64,000 nt of DNA from Cryptomeria japonica (GCF_030272615.1 NC_081407.1:262184574-262248573); one strand, 5' to 3'. Numbered from the stretch's first letter, positions 1 through 12,598 are shown. Notes: generated from the letters alone by a model not told the origin. Numbers and translations are program-made.

Positions 1-1808
1 GACAAAGAATCAAACTCTTCATAATTAGAGGTGTGAGGAGAAGAAGTTTGAGAAGCGGCCACAAAATTATTACTCATAGGTTCGGGTAAGATTGATTGAT
101 TTTTAGCTTCTTCCTTCTTTTCAACTTTAAGTTCTCTAGAAGGAACCTTATATTCACCTACAAAGGTGGGATTAAAATCAAGAGATCCCCAATCGTCTTC
201 TTCGAGGATCTTCCCAGGATCAAAATCCTTCTTATGTGTAGTTTCAAGTCGAGAAGAATCTTCTTCAAGAGCTCCAAACTCATCCAAAGAATTTTGATCA
301 TCGGAGAGCGAGGATTCATCGATAGGTATCTTATTTAAAGAGTCATCACTAGATGAGGACGGCTTAGAAGAACCCCCCTTGGAAGTAGATGTTTGCAAAC
401 AAGCTTGAAAATTAGTATCACCTATCAAGGTATATGTCTTATTGTTATAAATAAATTTAACTTGTCTATGCAATGTAGAGGGGACAACTTGCATACTGTG
501 AATCCAAGGTCTCCCTAGTAGCAAGTTGTACATTAGATTTCCCGACATAACATGGATAGGTGTAGGCAAAGTAACAGGCCCCACTGTGATGGGTAAGGTG
601 ATAGTACCTAATGAAGTTTTAGCCACATTATCAAAGCCTCAAATAGGATGAGAGTCTGGCTCAATTAAGGATGTATCCACATTCATCTTATGCAAAAGAT
701 TAATGCTACACACATTGAGACCAGAACCATTATCCACTAGTGTTCGTCTTCTAGCAGTGTCTTTCATGATAACCACAATCATCAAGGGATCATATTGTTG
801 TTGGATTTCACTAGTAGGCAACTCATCTTGGGTAAACACAATTTGAGCTTTAGGATTCATCACAGAGTTAACCAAAGATGCTATATTACTAGATGTATTC
901 GGTGGAGGAACATTCAAATCTTTCAAGGCATCTTGTAACATTCCATGATGAGTGGAAGAAGTTTGAATCAAATACCAAAGGGATATCTTAGCAGGGGTAG
1001 CTTTAAGTTGTTCTATGAGATCATATTCCTTACTAAGAACTTGCGAAATACGGGGAGCTTGTGGAAGAATCGGTTGAGGATTCGGAAGAGAAACTGGGAT
1101 AACAGGAGGAGGACTAGGCTGCCTATTATTTCTGGTATGATAAGTATGGGCAACCGCATGATAACTCTCTCTAGTTATTTGCTTGGCATAACTATAAGGA
1201 CTTATAGGTTTTCTTCCTTGCACAATGATGATTGGTTTATTCGGAGTACGAAAGGAATCATGATCATACCCTCCTTGGACAGTAAGGAGAGGTGATTTAG
1301 GAACTTGAAAGGTGGGAGAAGGATAAGCTCCTTGGACTTCAAAGAGAGGCTTTTTATGCTCATTCAAGTTTATCATGTTAACTAATTTAGAAGTCTTGTT
1401 CTTGTTTAAAGATTTCGATAAAGCCACAAAGTCATCAAGAGCATCATCCAACAAAGCATGATCATATCTATTAAAAGGTTTATCTTTTGATTCAAAAGGA
1501 GAAATCTCCTCATAGAGGGGATTGTTGAAAACAACCATGTTACTAGATTTAGTGGAAGAGTTGATAGGAATGTACCCTTGAGAGGACTCATTCAACTTAT
1601 CTTTCTCATCGCAACGAAATGGCATAGTAACAAGGTTTATGAGTTTTTGGTAAAATGAAGGTTTGGTATCTTTAGGGTTCAAAAACTCATCTAAAGCTTC
1701 ATCTAATTCATCTTGGCTATACTCATAATAATCATCATAAGCATGAACATTTTGCAAATAAAAGTCTGACATTTTGAAATAAAAAGTTGCATAAAATACA
1801 AAACACAC
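1..1808 (-). pseudogene. Polyprotein with aspartic protease, element E (one internal stop, partial)
   Basis: The frame opens at 1808 and stays open to the left edge except for one TGA at 639-641. Seen: an acidic N-terminal part, a proline-rich middle, a segment EYDLIEQLKATPAKIS that aligns with QYNLVEQLDKTPALIS of element B, the protease active site VDNGSGLNVC around 710-740, and past the stop YNLLLGRPWIHSMQ, the conserved protease C-terminal block. The stop is best explained as CGA to TGA, because the frame and homology continue unchanged on both sides. After the protease the frame continues into an acidic serine-rich linker. No capsid-like gag and no zinc knuckle are found in the first 300 codons. 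The role is polyprotein processing in a Tat-type element; the copy is probably inactive. Confidence 0.75.
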
Positions 1809-1913
1809 TCTTTTTTTTTTTTTTTTTTTTTTTCTTTTTAATGAAAATGAAATGAAAACACACTAAATCTAGATCTAGATCTAACAAATGCAATGCAAGA
1901 AGAAGCAATGATA

Positions 1914-1933
1914 GATTCACGTCGGGTTCACCA
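1914..1933 (-). other. Primer-binding site of element E
   Basis: The minus strand reads TGGTGAACCCGACGTGAATC three bases after the LTR end. Element B carries the same site with one difference (ACTTG for ACGTG). The position and the TGG start fit a tRNA primer-binding site; I do not assign the tRNA. Confidence 0.75.
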
Positions 1934-2377
1934 AAATGTGTGGGAGAAAAAGCGAGACTAGGTTATCATGCCCTAATCCTACCTTTTGACACACATTACG
2001 GAATACGAAAGAACCTAGAGGTATCACACAATTGGCTACTTCTTTTTGTGAAAGAGAGAGCCATGGGCTACCTATTAGGATTTCTATTCCTTTGTTGTAA
2101 TTGAAAGGTAAGATTATGCAAGTCCAATTCCTAACCCTAAAATGCAAGTATGAACTAACAACAAGATTGCAGAATTGAACTTAGACAATGGAAAGCTGTA
2201 AACACAAGGATAAAACAAGAATGCAAATGCATACCCGGAGTCAAAATCGAACTAAAAATGTTCGGGACGGGGGCGCGGGCGCCACTGTCCTGATTCTGCA
2301 CCTGAAACTGCACCGGAAACTGCTATTTTGCACTCTGGAACACTATCGGAAACTATCAAAAATGCTGTCTGTCCGGA

Positions 2378-2469
2378 GGACCAGGACGCCCAGCACCTCT
2401 GTCCCAGGGACCAGGGCACCCAGCGCCCCTATCCTGGTAGGACCAGGGTGCCCAGCGCCCCTGTCCCAG
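2378..2469 (-). repeat. GC-rich minisatellite, three units of 30-32 bp, in the LTR of E
   Basis: Three consecutive units begin GGACCAGG at 2378, 2408 and 2440 and share the core GCCCAGC. It is one of the few GC-rich patches in the window and lies between the LTR's TATA box and its 3' end, so probably in the transcribed leader. Confidence 0.85.
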
Positions 2470-2591
2470 TCTTTTGCTCTGCAATTTGATGCAGAGTGCT
2501 GTCTTGACCTGTTCTCTCCGGATCTGTATCCTGCGGCGTCGTCCGAGTCCCAAAACCTGCACTTATATTTGAAAAAGGGTGTATGGGCGGC

Positions 2592-2597
2592 TATATA
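2592..2597 (-). promoter_or_regulatory. Candidate TATA box in the LTR of E
   Basis: CTATATAG stands in a GC-richer context about 655 bp before the LTR end on the minus strand. The motif is palindromic, so its direction is inferred from the LTR orientation. Confidence 0.4.
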
Positions 2598-3743
2598 GGG
2601 TTTTGCCTTAGTCAAACCCCCGCTTCGGTGATTTCCACCTCCACGAATAGCCAAGTTGTTTTGTAAAATGTATTGTGTGTGCAGACCTAGTGTGTGTGCA
2701 AGGTCCTAAAATGCAAGAAAGCAAACTAGAGCAACCTAGAAAGTAAACCCTAATTGCTTGTAAATGATAATGTAAATGCTCTAAATCAAGATGCAAAGTG
2801 ATCTAAAGCATGAATAAATGAGATATTGAAGCTTATGCAAAGACATGAAAACAACATGAAATCATACCCAACCCTCAAGGGAGAGGTACAAGCCAATCTT
2901 CAGTCGGTAATCTCCTATTGTTCTTCAATGTCTTCCAAGCCCTAAATGGATGAATGGAATTGATAAATTCTTGATAGAGGGATGTTGTAAGATGTTGAAG
3001 TCTTCAAAGATCTGCTCTTTCACAACATATGAGGTTCCTCGAAACAAAAATCCCATCCTTTCAAATGAAGAAAGAGAGCTCTTATGTATGAAACCCTAGG
3101 TCGCAATTTCATCTTTTGGCCGACCTAGAGATTGAATATCCCGCCAATTTCTTGGGGTTAAGCTTTATTTTATGATTGGATCACACTTCTAAAATTTTGG
3201 GAAAAATGTCTGGGACCGTGTGCACTCCGGGCGCCACGGTCACGACAACTTTTCACCAAATTTTCAGGGTCGTCAGATATGATGATTTTAGAGAGAATCC
3301 CGAAGTTACAGGTGATTTCGAGATGTTTTGACCCCCGAAATCAAGCCCCCAAGTTCGAAATAGGACTTAATTAGGGTTTTTGATTAGATGATGTATTGGA
3401 GGAATAAAATGAAAAGGGGCACACTTTAACGAAAGGGCCCGACTTTATGATGTGAAGGATGATGAAATATGACCTTTAGACCTAATTAATTTGATTAATT
3501 AAGTGCTAAAGGAGCAATGCCATGCAAAATGTAAAATGCACTAAGGCGGGTGCTAAACTAGGTGTGAAATTGTACCACCCTAGCAAGTGCGTACAATTTA
3601 CAACGCTACAGGATGTATGCCCCTTGTGGGCAAAGAAAGAATCCAATTTTCTTTGGTAGAGTAGACCATTGCCAATCACCTCCCTTCTGTAGATTATGTT
3701 AAAATTGCATCTTGTGGCCCCTAGGTCCCAAAAACATGAACAC

Positions 3744-5261
3744 TCATTGGTTCTCATTTTGCAACGACATTCCAATTTGGCACATATCATTGACCAATCT
3801 AATTTCATCATGAGGCACATCAATTGTCATCTTTCCATGTTTGGTATATATGTTATAGTGACTTTTATTATTATAACTTGTCCTATAACCTGGATAATGG
3901 TTGGTTGAGTAATTACTCGGGTAATTACTTTCTCCTTTTTCTCTTACTTTTGAGGAATTTGGAATTTCATAAATGATTATATCCACACTTTGAAATTGTC
4001 CCATCTTATTTCTCATTCCTCTTTTTTGAGCATGCTGCACATTACCCACTTGAAATTTGTGTTTTCCTTCTACTTCATGCTTAGGTTTAGGCGAAATATC
4101 AAGATTAGTGTTCAAAATATTATTACTCTCTTCTTCGGGTATTTCCTCATAAAAAGTTAAAAACTTATATTTTTTCCCATTTTCCTTTCGAAATATCTTC
4201 ATGTCCGCAAATGCCCTATTGTCCATCCCTATATTATAGGGGTGCTCCACTTTAATCAAAAATTTTTGTTGTTCAACTTTTATTTCATCCTTAGCAATGC
4301 CAACATTGGAACTCAAGAAGTAATTATTTTTTCCTTCGGATATTGTTTCATATTCCTCCACAAGACTATACACCTCATATTTTCCCACCGAACCAACATC
4401 CATCACTATACTACTCATTCCATCTAAACTTACTTTTTCCTCTTCAAACATTGGACTGGAAAATTCAAACATACCATATGTGTATATGCCTTGGCAAAAT
4501 AATTGAGGTTCCTCTAAGACTTCGCCATATAATGGATTTGAAAAAAAATGGAGGCCATTTACAAATGTATTTTCTTCTATGTGTTCATCACAATGCACAT
4601 TTTTATTAAATACAACCTCCTCTTTAAACATATTCACCTCTTCTGTCTTTAGTGAATTTCTATGTTGCATATCTTCAGTATCAAATTTTATTTGTGTAGT
4701 ACATGGAGGTTTTGAATTTCTCTTATATTTCTGATACTCTATATCCAACAAATCTGAAACTTGTTCACTACTGAGTGAATATTCTTCTTCTTCACCAATT
4801 AAATCATTGCAGTTCTCAAGTATAGATGAATCAACCATTTGTTCATTGTCAAACAAATATGCTTCTTCACATGGAGACCATTCCTCATCATCACTATCAA
4901 TAATAATTTCTTCAGGTTCTGACTCGTACTCACAAACGTCATCAATTGCTTCTTCATCAAATGGGCCTTCCAAATGGATAACTGATTCTCCTATATATTC
5001 ATCTTCATTTTCATCTCTTATGTTGATGTTACTCTTCTCATGCATGTCACGTAGTGCTCTGTTCATCTCCATAACAACCGAACATGCTAATTGCAAATTA
5101 TCAGGTCTGCATTCCCTCATGAGTAATTCTGTAAGTTTAGATATATTTGACCTTGTATCATCAGGTGTTTGAAAATAAGTTGTCATCATGCTACCAATTA
5201 ATCCCTTTATAGATTCACCTTCCTTTCTCCTTATGTTGAGGAATGCATTAACATGTGCCAA
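3744..5261 (-). pseudogene. Gag-like 505-codon open frame, element F (3' part)
   Basis: The frame is open for 505 codons. Its first 80 residues resemble the middle of a plant Ty3/gypsy gag: DPLAHVNAFLNIRRKEGESI (the first three residues lie just upstream of the counted start), where RRKEGES is the recurrent gag motif. The rest is very acidic (runs such as DSDDEEW and EEEEY) with a final basic part, and matches no domain I know. It lacks a visible zinc knuckle. The natural start is missing because a copia-type solo LTR separates it from the upstream gag half at 6105-6752. The length without stops is striking for a broken relic. It could be an unusual gag or a gag fused to an unrelated segment. 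Confidence 0.5.
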
Positions 5262-5314
5262 GGGATCAATATAGTGATCTATTTATTGGTATTTTACACT
5301 CTTATGAGAATAGT

Positions 5315-6073
5315 TGATGTTGTCATTGATGACAACCAACTGGCAATCATCTAGCAACCCACTCGCAGTTACCGGCACCGACAATAGACTTCTACATACA
5401 CTGACAGACACTTCACCGACAGTGACAACAATGCATACTGACACTCAAGCTGACATGGAATAAACTTTTGTTTATTGTTTTATAATGTAATTATCTCTTG
5501 TAAAAGATGACATGGTATATTGTAAAAGACTCATATATGTATGAGATCTTTTAGGTCTTTTTAGATAGAGGATAGATGAGAAGTATAAGGCAATTTTAAG
5601 GTGATATAGTTGACAACGAAGGTTTTGGTTATAGACTGAGCTTAAATCGGTACTGAACCTGGCATAGTTGATGCTGATTTGAAGTAGTACATTGTATTGG
5701 ATTTTGATAATCCATTTTGTAAGTCAGTGAGACTTCTATTTTGTAGTTGAGCAGTGAGCTCTAGGCTGCTAGCCTTCTTGCATGTGCAGGCCCCTCATTG
5801 TAAGTAATATTTATTCATTGGCCAGTGAGTGAATGTTGTGGGTCACAAATCCCACCAAGGTTTTTCCCACATTGGGTTTTCTCATTAAATATCTTGTGTT
5901 ATGGTGTGTTCTCTATGCTGTCTCTGCTATTCTTATTTGTTGCATTAATTCTTATTTACCGGTACACTGTTTTGGGATGCAAAGTTCTTAATAAATATAA
6001 ATATTCTGTTAACTAGTTAGACACTGATTCACCCCCCCTCTCAGTGTCTTTGGGACTGTCATTGATTCTAACA
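5315..6073 (+). mobile_element. Solo LTR of a Ty1/copia element inside the gag of F
   Basis: The left end reads TGATGTTGTCATTGATGACA, like the LTR starts of copia elements A and D (GTCATTGATGTCAAC). The right end carries ATTCACCCCCCCTCTCAGTG and finishes ...TTCTAACA. In between, ACCAAGGTTTTTCCCA is nearly the same as in the LTR of A. No primer-binding site, polypurine tract or coding sequence adjoins it, so it is a solo LTR. I could not find a convincing target duplication, so the exact ends are uncertain by a few bases. Confidence 0.7.
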
Positions 6074-6104
6074 CTGTTTGAATCTGATTATGGAATGTAA
6101 AACA

Positions 6105-6752
6105 TTATGGAGAATGGACTCATGGATTGATGACAGATATATTTTCTTCAATGATGCCATAGAATTCCTCTACAAACCACCATTCAAGTTACTCCCATGA
6201 TGAGATGCTTTGTGGGGACAACAACCTAAATAATTGCTCTGCAACATCTTCCAGTGTCATCACGAACATTTTCATGATCAATTCCTTTGCACAAATCTGA
6301 AAATTTTCAATAATCTAGTAAAATGCCTTCAAATGTTCAATTGGTGATTCACCTTCCGCTCCATGAAACCTTGACATATGATTTTTAAGCTCATATGGGA
6401 ATGGATATGGATACATAGGGATGTTACTGAAATCCAACGACTTGTATGCTTCATAAAGTTACCATTGTGTATATGTATGTTGTATCCTTGAACACAAAGC
6501 TTCATAATAATATGGACACTGATACATACTAGATGCTACTGATCTTTTTCATTTCATTTTTCTTTTTTATAGATTTTCCACCTCTTTCACAGAGGATAAA
6601 AATTCTTTTATACTTTTGAGTTCTTTTCCACAACAGAGTCTTAATAATTCTTCATAATCGATCCCCAAAAGAGTCGCCAATCTATTGGATCTCAAATCAA
6701 TAGATTGGATAAGTTCTAAGGAGATGCCAACTCCTATGATCAAACCCTCCAA
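6105..6752 (-). pseudogene. Gag N-terminal half, element F, decayed
   Basis: Translation of the minus strand gives PYPFPYELKNHMSRFHGAEG, then ESPIEHLKAFY, a stop, IIENFQICAKELIMKMF and, after further residues, WWFVEEFYG. The order (proline-rich entry, F-x-G-x-x-x-E-P-x-x-H-L, W..FVEEFY) is that of a Ty3/gypsy gag capsid region. Several stops interrupt it. A 61-codon open stretch at 6567-6752 just upstream may be its N-terminus. Together with 3744-5261 it forms one gag split by the solo LTR. Confidence 0.55.
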
Positions 6753-6759
6753 TTGAATT

Positions 6760-9700
6760 GGCCAACTTATAGAGTGAACCTATTTGATTACTAACTCCCT
6801 CACTTTAGGCTCTGCAAAACCTAGGCGAGTATACCCATTCACTAGTCATTTTTGATGACTAATGTCTTTTATAGCAGATTGAGTATCTTGATCTAAATTT
6901 TTTCCTATCTCAGAATGGCATAGGTTACTAGGATAGGTGGCTTTTAGATGAGTTCAAGATTGTTGTTATGAAAGCTATTAGATCTTTGTGCTTGAAATTT
7001 ATATGTATACACTATTGCTAATTGATTCTGTATATCCTACTCAACTATTCCTATTGCTTTAAAGTAAAGGTAATTGATATGGTAAAAAGTTGTTGTTTAT
7101 GAATGATCAGTGCCTTTCCTCTTGTTTGGTCCACAAAGTCTATTACTTCAACATGACTTATTGTATGCTTCTATGAGACAATTTTTAAATCATCCCCCAG
7201 GTAAATCTGTTAGTTACCTTTCCTCAAAAAGATCCGTTTTAATAGTCTTATGCTATAATTTTCTCGAATGAATTTAACCCTTACTTTAAGAGACCATTGA
7301 AGGAAGAGTTACAAGGAACAATTACAATCCACTAGTAGGCCTTTTATTCAAATTAATAGCAACAGGAAAATAAACTTCACTAGGAAGATACAAGAAACCT
7401 TATCTTTTATGAGACAATATCATAGAACAACTGCCAATTGAAATAAACAACTCACATCACATATGTAAAGGAAAAAACAACTGATTATATTGATAGAGTT
7501 TCAAAAGTTACAAAAAACTACCAGAGTATATCGTACATCTATTTCTTGAATCCCCTTTTTTTTCTACCTTTCTAATATATATATATTACATTTTAGGGTT
7601 GTAACCCTTCACTTTGAGTGATGCAATCTTTCATTTGATTAACCATCTTTAATAGGTTAAAAATATTTTAATTTTAGTCCCTTTGTATTTTGTGAAGATA
7701 GTTATGATAACTCTCCTTGGTCATTGATAAAATATTTCCCAACTTAATAAAATATTTTCCTCGATTGAACACTTTACCCACTTCTCATCAATCAAGTAAA
7801 CATATTTTACTCATTTTTCACCCCACAATGAAATAATCTTTTCTGACCTGATTTTATCCTTGATGCTAACAAAGTATCATTATACACTTTATAACATTCA
7901 CAATGTAAAACTCTTTTGAAATGATTTTATTTTTCCCAAAATAATTCTTCCTTTTCATTAACAAAAAAGCCTCCTCATTATAGTCACCTTTATGTAATAG
8001 TTTTCATCATTCGGATAAAATATTATTACCTCAATAATCTTCCACCTTTGAATAATATATTTTATTTTTTACTCTTTGGAAATATTTCTTCTTCACTTCA
8101 TGTTCTCACCGAGCCCCACTCTTCTTTAGTTTCATATTATAATATTTTCTCTTTATCGGGATGACATATACTATAGGGATGACATATACTATAGGAGTAA
8201 TATTTAAATTTCTTTTTGATAGTACAAAGTTATGCTGATAAATTTTCTATTCCACTTTACCATAAAAATATTTATGCTTGTCCTACAAAGTTATTTACCC
8301 TTTTCACAATCAAGTGAAAAAAGTTTATTTCATCTTTACCCTAAAAATAATCCTCCTTTCTCAATAAAAATATTTTACCTTTCAAAGTTCTTCTTTTGTC
8401 TATAAATTTTCTATGTACTTGCAATTTCTTTTATCTGTACACATTTTCACCCAATTTTATATCTTCCAGGTAAAGTAATTACCAACTCATTTAACTCCCT
8501 TAGTGGAAATGATCACTCTTTGGTGAAAATATTTTACAATTGCATATTACACCGTCACTAAAATTATATTTCCTCAACTTGTGATTATTTTAATAAGTAT
8601 TCATTTTCAATTTCCAATTGGCCTTTGAAATTTTTATACATCTCCCCTTTTTACCTGTCATTGCTCACTCTTCCATCTTTAATATTTTTGTCCATCTTCA
8701 ATTCAAAGGTTTTGTCAAATTATTATTTGGTAATCTTTCTGCTGAAAACTAGTTCTGATAAAAGCAACTAGCGAGAAAACCATTTTGACAAATTCATCTT
8801 TATGAATGAGCAGATTTGATCACAATATGACGGGTTTCTATGTTATGTTTCAAAAAATTAAAACATTTAAAACCATTCCAACACATATATCTTGTGCATA
8901 TTTTGTAATTATTTATTCCTGAGACGGTATTTTATTGAGCTGCTTGGGTTACATTTATATTGTGTACTCATCTCTGAGAACAATTTTTTCAATCCACTTT
9001 GGGTTCAAGTTTCGTGCCCGCTGGTTGCATTCGGCTTTACATCCAATGTTTGTATTGGCTTGAAATTTCGGAAGACATTCTTCAACAAATTCATCTCCTC
9101 TTCGTGGTAACTTAGCATTTCACTAAAATTTATTTTTGTTATATAGAAAAGCTCCACTATGTCATAGTAGACCGTTGCTAGAACCTTGGGGACCCACCAA
9201 TATTTTTGATTTTGTTAATCAAAATCTGCACCATTATTTCGTTGTAACATACCATTTCAGAGAAGTTATTGAGAAAACTCTTTTCTTTGCGGAGTCCACC
9301 ACTTTGGCTCATATTAACCAACTTAATGGTTTTGATTTTACCATCACATATATAGTTTATATATATAAGATCATTTCTTATAATGCTCCATAATGATTAA
9401 TTTAAATCATTTTTGATTGATTTAAATTTTAATTTCTCTTGAGTGTTATTCCTCTTCTAACATATAATGTGGCCATTTGAAGTATTATTATTGGAATTCG
9501 AATAACAAGCTATTATGGGTTTGCACAGATGAAAGTTGATCCCCTTTTAAAACTATATGCTGGGCTCTACCCTTATAGGAGCCACATTTATCCCCAAATA
9601 TAGTAAACATTTGGTTTCAATAATATCAAATATATTAATTTGAATTATCAACTTTTATAAAGAACATGTCTTTCATTAATGAACTTGTAACAATACTAAC

Positions 9701-10650
9701 CTTATCTGATGATCAAATAAACCATTCTTCTCGAACCAATGCTCCATACCTGGCTCTGACTTATTTTGCCAAATAATTCATTTGAACAGGTGACATGAAC
9801 AATTTAGAGTAAATTTTTGGTCATGAACTGATTAAACATTATCAAATTTTGCACTTTGACATTTTGAAAAGATTTCCCAATCATGATTATTGCATCCGGA
9901 ATCAATGTTGAAAACTATCCAAATCACACCATGAGGTCACGAAATTTGACAATTATGTAGACATTTAACCAAAGATTGCAATGCAACTAATAACTCTGAT
10001 AAATTCCTTCTGAGGTGAAAGATATTAATTTCCAAAGTAGGCTCCACATTTGATTTTCACTTTGTACAAGATTTATATTTGCATAAATTGCATTTTGTTT
10101 AAGCATAGAAAAAATATCAAATGGATTGTTAGGAATCCCAAAACTTGCATAGGGGTTCATAATGGTATGGAGAATTAGAAGGAACAACTGGTTCGATATT
10201 GGGATCACCAGGTTGCAAAATATGAACTCAAATAAAGTGCCACTTGTAATAGTTTTTAATGAAGAAATAAAATAAATTTCAAATGATATGGGTGTAGGAA
10301 CAATAGCAAATTAGGTAGCGAGGGTCTACAAATTGGTATAGGAATACTTTGTTGATAGGGGAATTGATTGGGACAAACAAATTAGTATGAAGACTCATGA
10401 AAGATATTAATCCTTGCAAATGGCTACTCGGAATGGTTGTATGACTCAAACTGGTGTGGACCATAAATTTTGTTGTTTGAGAGAGGTATTAAATTTGATA
10501 GTGGGGAGCTCAATGTTGATAATCATGCTTATTGAAAAGTGGTAGACCTAACTGCAAGGTCAAATTTCTTACCAAGATCAAGATCTATGAGTGCATTTTA
10601 GGGGCGTCCATTGAATTATCTCATTGAGGGGACCCTAAATTTTGCCAAAA
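6760..10650. other. AT-rich stretch without recognisable genes
   Basis: Open frames here are short (under 90 codons), low in complexity and match nothing I recognise on either strand. An 18-19 bp tandem pair, GGGATGACATATACTATA, lies at about 8158-8195. Parts may be old transposon remains or the 3' region missing from element D, but no coding motif supports that. Confidence 0.5.
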
Positions 10651-10651
10651 T

Positions 10652-11055
10652 TTAGGGTTCCAATAGTGGTCCAGTCTCCACTCTGGCTTTGAATATCTTT
10701 AATTTCTCCAACACTTTTGATTTCTCCCTTAAGAAGGTAACCCACATCATCCTTGAGTAGTCATCAATCAACAACATGAAATTTCCGTCTCCCTGCATGC
10801 TTCTTAGTCTAGTAGGACCATATAAGTCAGTATGAACCAGATCTAACAATCCATTAGATGAACACAACTTATTCTTAAATGGAATTTTTATTTGCTTTCC
10901 CATCTGACATTCCTTACATACCGGATTGGTAGGCTTCACAATCTTAAGCATATCTCTAATAGCTTGAGTAGAACTTATCCTTACCATGTAGTCAAAATTA
11001 ACATGACATATTCTCCTATGCTACAACCAACTTTCATTAATATGAGAAATCAAGC
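10652..11055 (-). pseudogene. Integrase N-terminal fragment, copia D
   Basis: The frame shows the zinc-binding end CKECQMGKQ, the block LDLVHTDLYGPTR with the first catalytic Asp, and LLIDDYSRMMWVTFLREKS. It stops right after IFKARVE. The second catalytic Asp, the Glu, and all later pol domains are missing, so the protein cannot be functional. A stop just before this frame separates it from the pre-integrase part. Confidence 0.8.
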
Positions 11056-11549
11056 AACTTTTCTCACCAACATTCAGGTGAAAGATATTACCATTAGTCT
11101 TAGTACCTGATGCAATCTCTATACCAGAGGCATTTAGGATCTTACATTTTCCATTCTTGAATTGGAAATCATATCCATTGTCAACCATCTGTCCAACACT
11201 CAAATTGATTATTCTTGAATCCTTCAACATACAAGACATCATTAGTATTATGCTTACCATTCAAAGATATAGAACCTTTACCATGAATCACACAAGCTTT
11301 GTCATTTTCAAATCTCACTATACAACCATCATACTTTTCCATACTCACAAATTTTCTTTTATCACCTGTCATATGATGTGAACAACCACTGTCAATCACC
11401 CATTCATCTTTCTCTTCAATTTTAGCAGCTAAAGATTTCTCCTCAACAGTGCAAATTGTAGGATTCACTGATACTGGATCATCTTCCTTAATAGCAATAA
11501 ATACAAATTCATCTTCTGAATTCCCATTCTCTGATTCCTTGTCTGTCAA
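11021..11549 (-). pseudogene. Protease and pre-integrase region, copia D
   Basis: The frame contains EWVIDSGCSHHMTGDK, the aspartic protease active site of Ty1/copia elements (DSG), followed by the usual VIHGKGSISL and VLYVEGFKNN. A frameshift near 11200 moves the continuation (SVGQMVDNGYDFQF) into another frame, which then runs through the GAG-pre-integrase part to 11021. The two overlapping frames are one broken gene. Confidence 0.8.
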
Positions 11550-11570
11550 ACCTTCATCAACAACATAATA

Positions 11571-12575
11571 TCATCTCTTTTGATTTCTGTACTTCCGGTA
11601 GGGATTATAGGGCTTATCATACTTATCATGCTTCTCATATCTATCAGTCTTATTAGATCTATCATGCCTTTCATGCTTATCATATCTAGACATTCTCTCA
11701 GGACACCTAGAAGAAAAATGTCCCATCTTATTACAAGAGAAAAATTTTAAAGGTAACTTTCCATCATACTTACTGGCTCCTTTAGGCAGTGTTAGAGCAA
11801 TAAGGGCTGCAAGCTCATCTACTTCTCTTTCTTGCTCTTCCATCTATCTCTTTTCTCTTTCAAATCTGGATACCCAACAAGAAATTTCTTCTGGATCATA
11901 CTTTTGCTTCCTGGATACAGAGGCTTTGAATGCAGTCTCTAATTTCCCATGCGATTCTCCAAATTTGCTCAACTCCAATGCAGTAAGCTTTCCAACCAAC
12001 ATATCTCTAGTCACAGTAGTCACACTTTGGATCTCATTAATAACAAATACCTTATGTTTGTAAGCAGAAGGCAATGATCTCAACACCTTAGCAACAATTT
12101 CATCTTCTTCAAGGGTTCCACCCCCACATCTGATGTTCATAACAAGATCATTTACCATAGCAATAAAGGTTGATATATTTTCATCTTCTCCCATATTCAA
12201 TGCTTCATACTTCCCTTTCAAATTTTGCAACTTAGCAACTTTAACTTGTGCATCTCCTTCATACAAGGTCTCTAGCTTCTTCCAGATCTCATGTGCAGTT
12301 TGCAAACCCATTATGTTAGTCATCTTTGAATCAATCAAGGCACTAAGCAATGCTTCCTTAACTCTTATGTTACGTTCAACATTCTTGATCTCAACAATAG
12401 TAACTGGTCCATTCTGAGGAACATTGTAAACATTCTTTGTAATCTTCCAATACTCATCTCCAAGGCATTTCAAGTGAACTTCTATCCGGTCCTTCCAAAC
12501 AATATAATTTCTTCCATCAAATCTGTGACTTCCTTCTTGAACACATAAGTTTCTATCCCAAATCTCCTCAAGCGG
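11571..12575 (-). pseudogene. Gag of copia D
   Basis: Minus-strand translation from about 12575 reads RFDGRNYIVWKDRIEVHLKC, the start of a UBN2-type copia gag, then ALIDSKMTNIMGLQTAHEIW and LETLYEGD. A stop at 11844 is followed in the next frame by a basic tail with a zinc knuckle FFSCNKMGHFSSRC in which the first Cys is replaced by Phe. No initiating ATG is seen upstream, because a stop lies directly before the homology. Confidence 0.75.
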
Positions 12576-12598
12576 TCAAGCTTCTTCTGAGGGATCTA

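Larger units (their letters stand above)
1..3610 (-). mobile_element. Tat-like Ty3/gypsy retrotransposon E, 5' part
   Basis: Read on the minus strand, this stretch shows an LTR (3610 down to 1937), a primer-binding site directly after it, and an open polyprotein with an aspartic protease running off the left edge of the window. The protease region matches that of element B in the same window (DNGSGLNVC against DNGAGLNIC, and NLLLGRPWIHSM against NLLLGRPWIHAM), and the primer-binding site is nearly the same, so both belong to the Tat-like branch of Ty3/gypsy. The element appears to be inserted in the older element F. The presumed target duplication next to the LTR is GGATG (3611-3615); its partner lies outside the window and cannot be checked. 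No gag capsid domain is seen between the primer-binding site and the protease. Confidence 0.8.
1937..3610 (-). repeat. 5' LTR of element E (1674 bp)
   Basis: The lower boundary is set by the primer-binding site: on the minus strand the sequence reads ...CACACA then TTT and TGGTGAACCC. The upper boundary is TGTAGCGTTGTAAATTG on the minus strand ending at 3610, a typical TG start. The LTR holds a GC-rich minisatellite (2378-2469) and a TATATA box. The second LTR lies outside the window, so the upper boundary is inferred from the TG...CA ends only. Confidence 0.65.

Noticed and set aside
945-1295. Plus-strand 116-codon frame
   Set aside because: Antisense of the element E polyprotein, which has clear protease motifs.
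8892-9393. Two plus-strand frames of 72 and 85 codons
   Set aside because: No motif, no homologue recognised, and composition like the surrounding AT-rich DNA.
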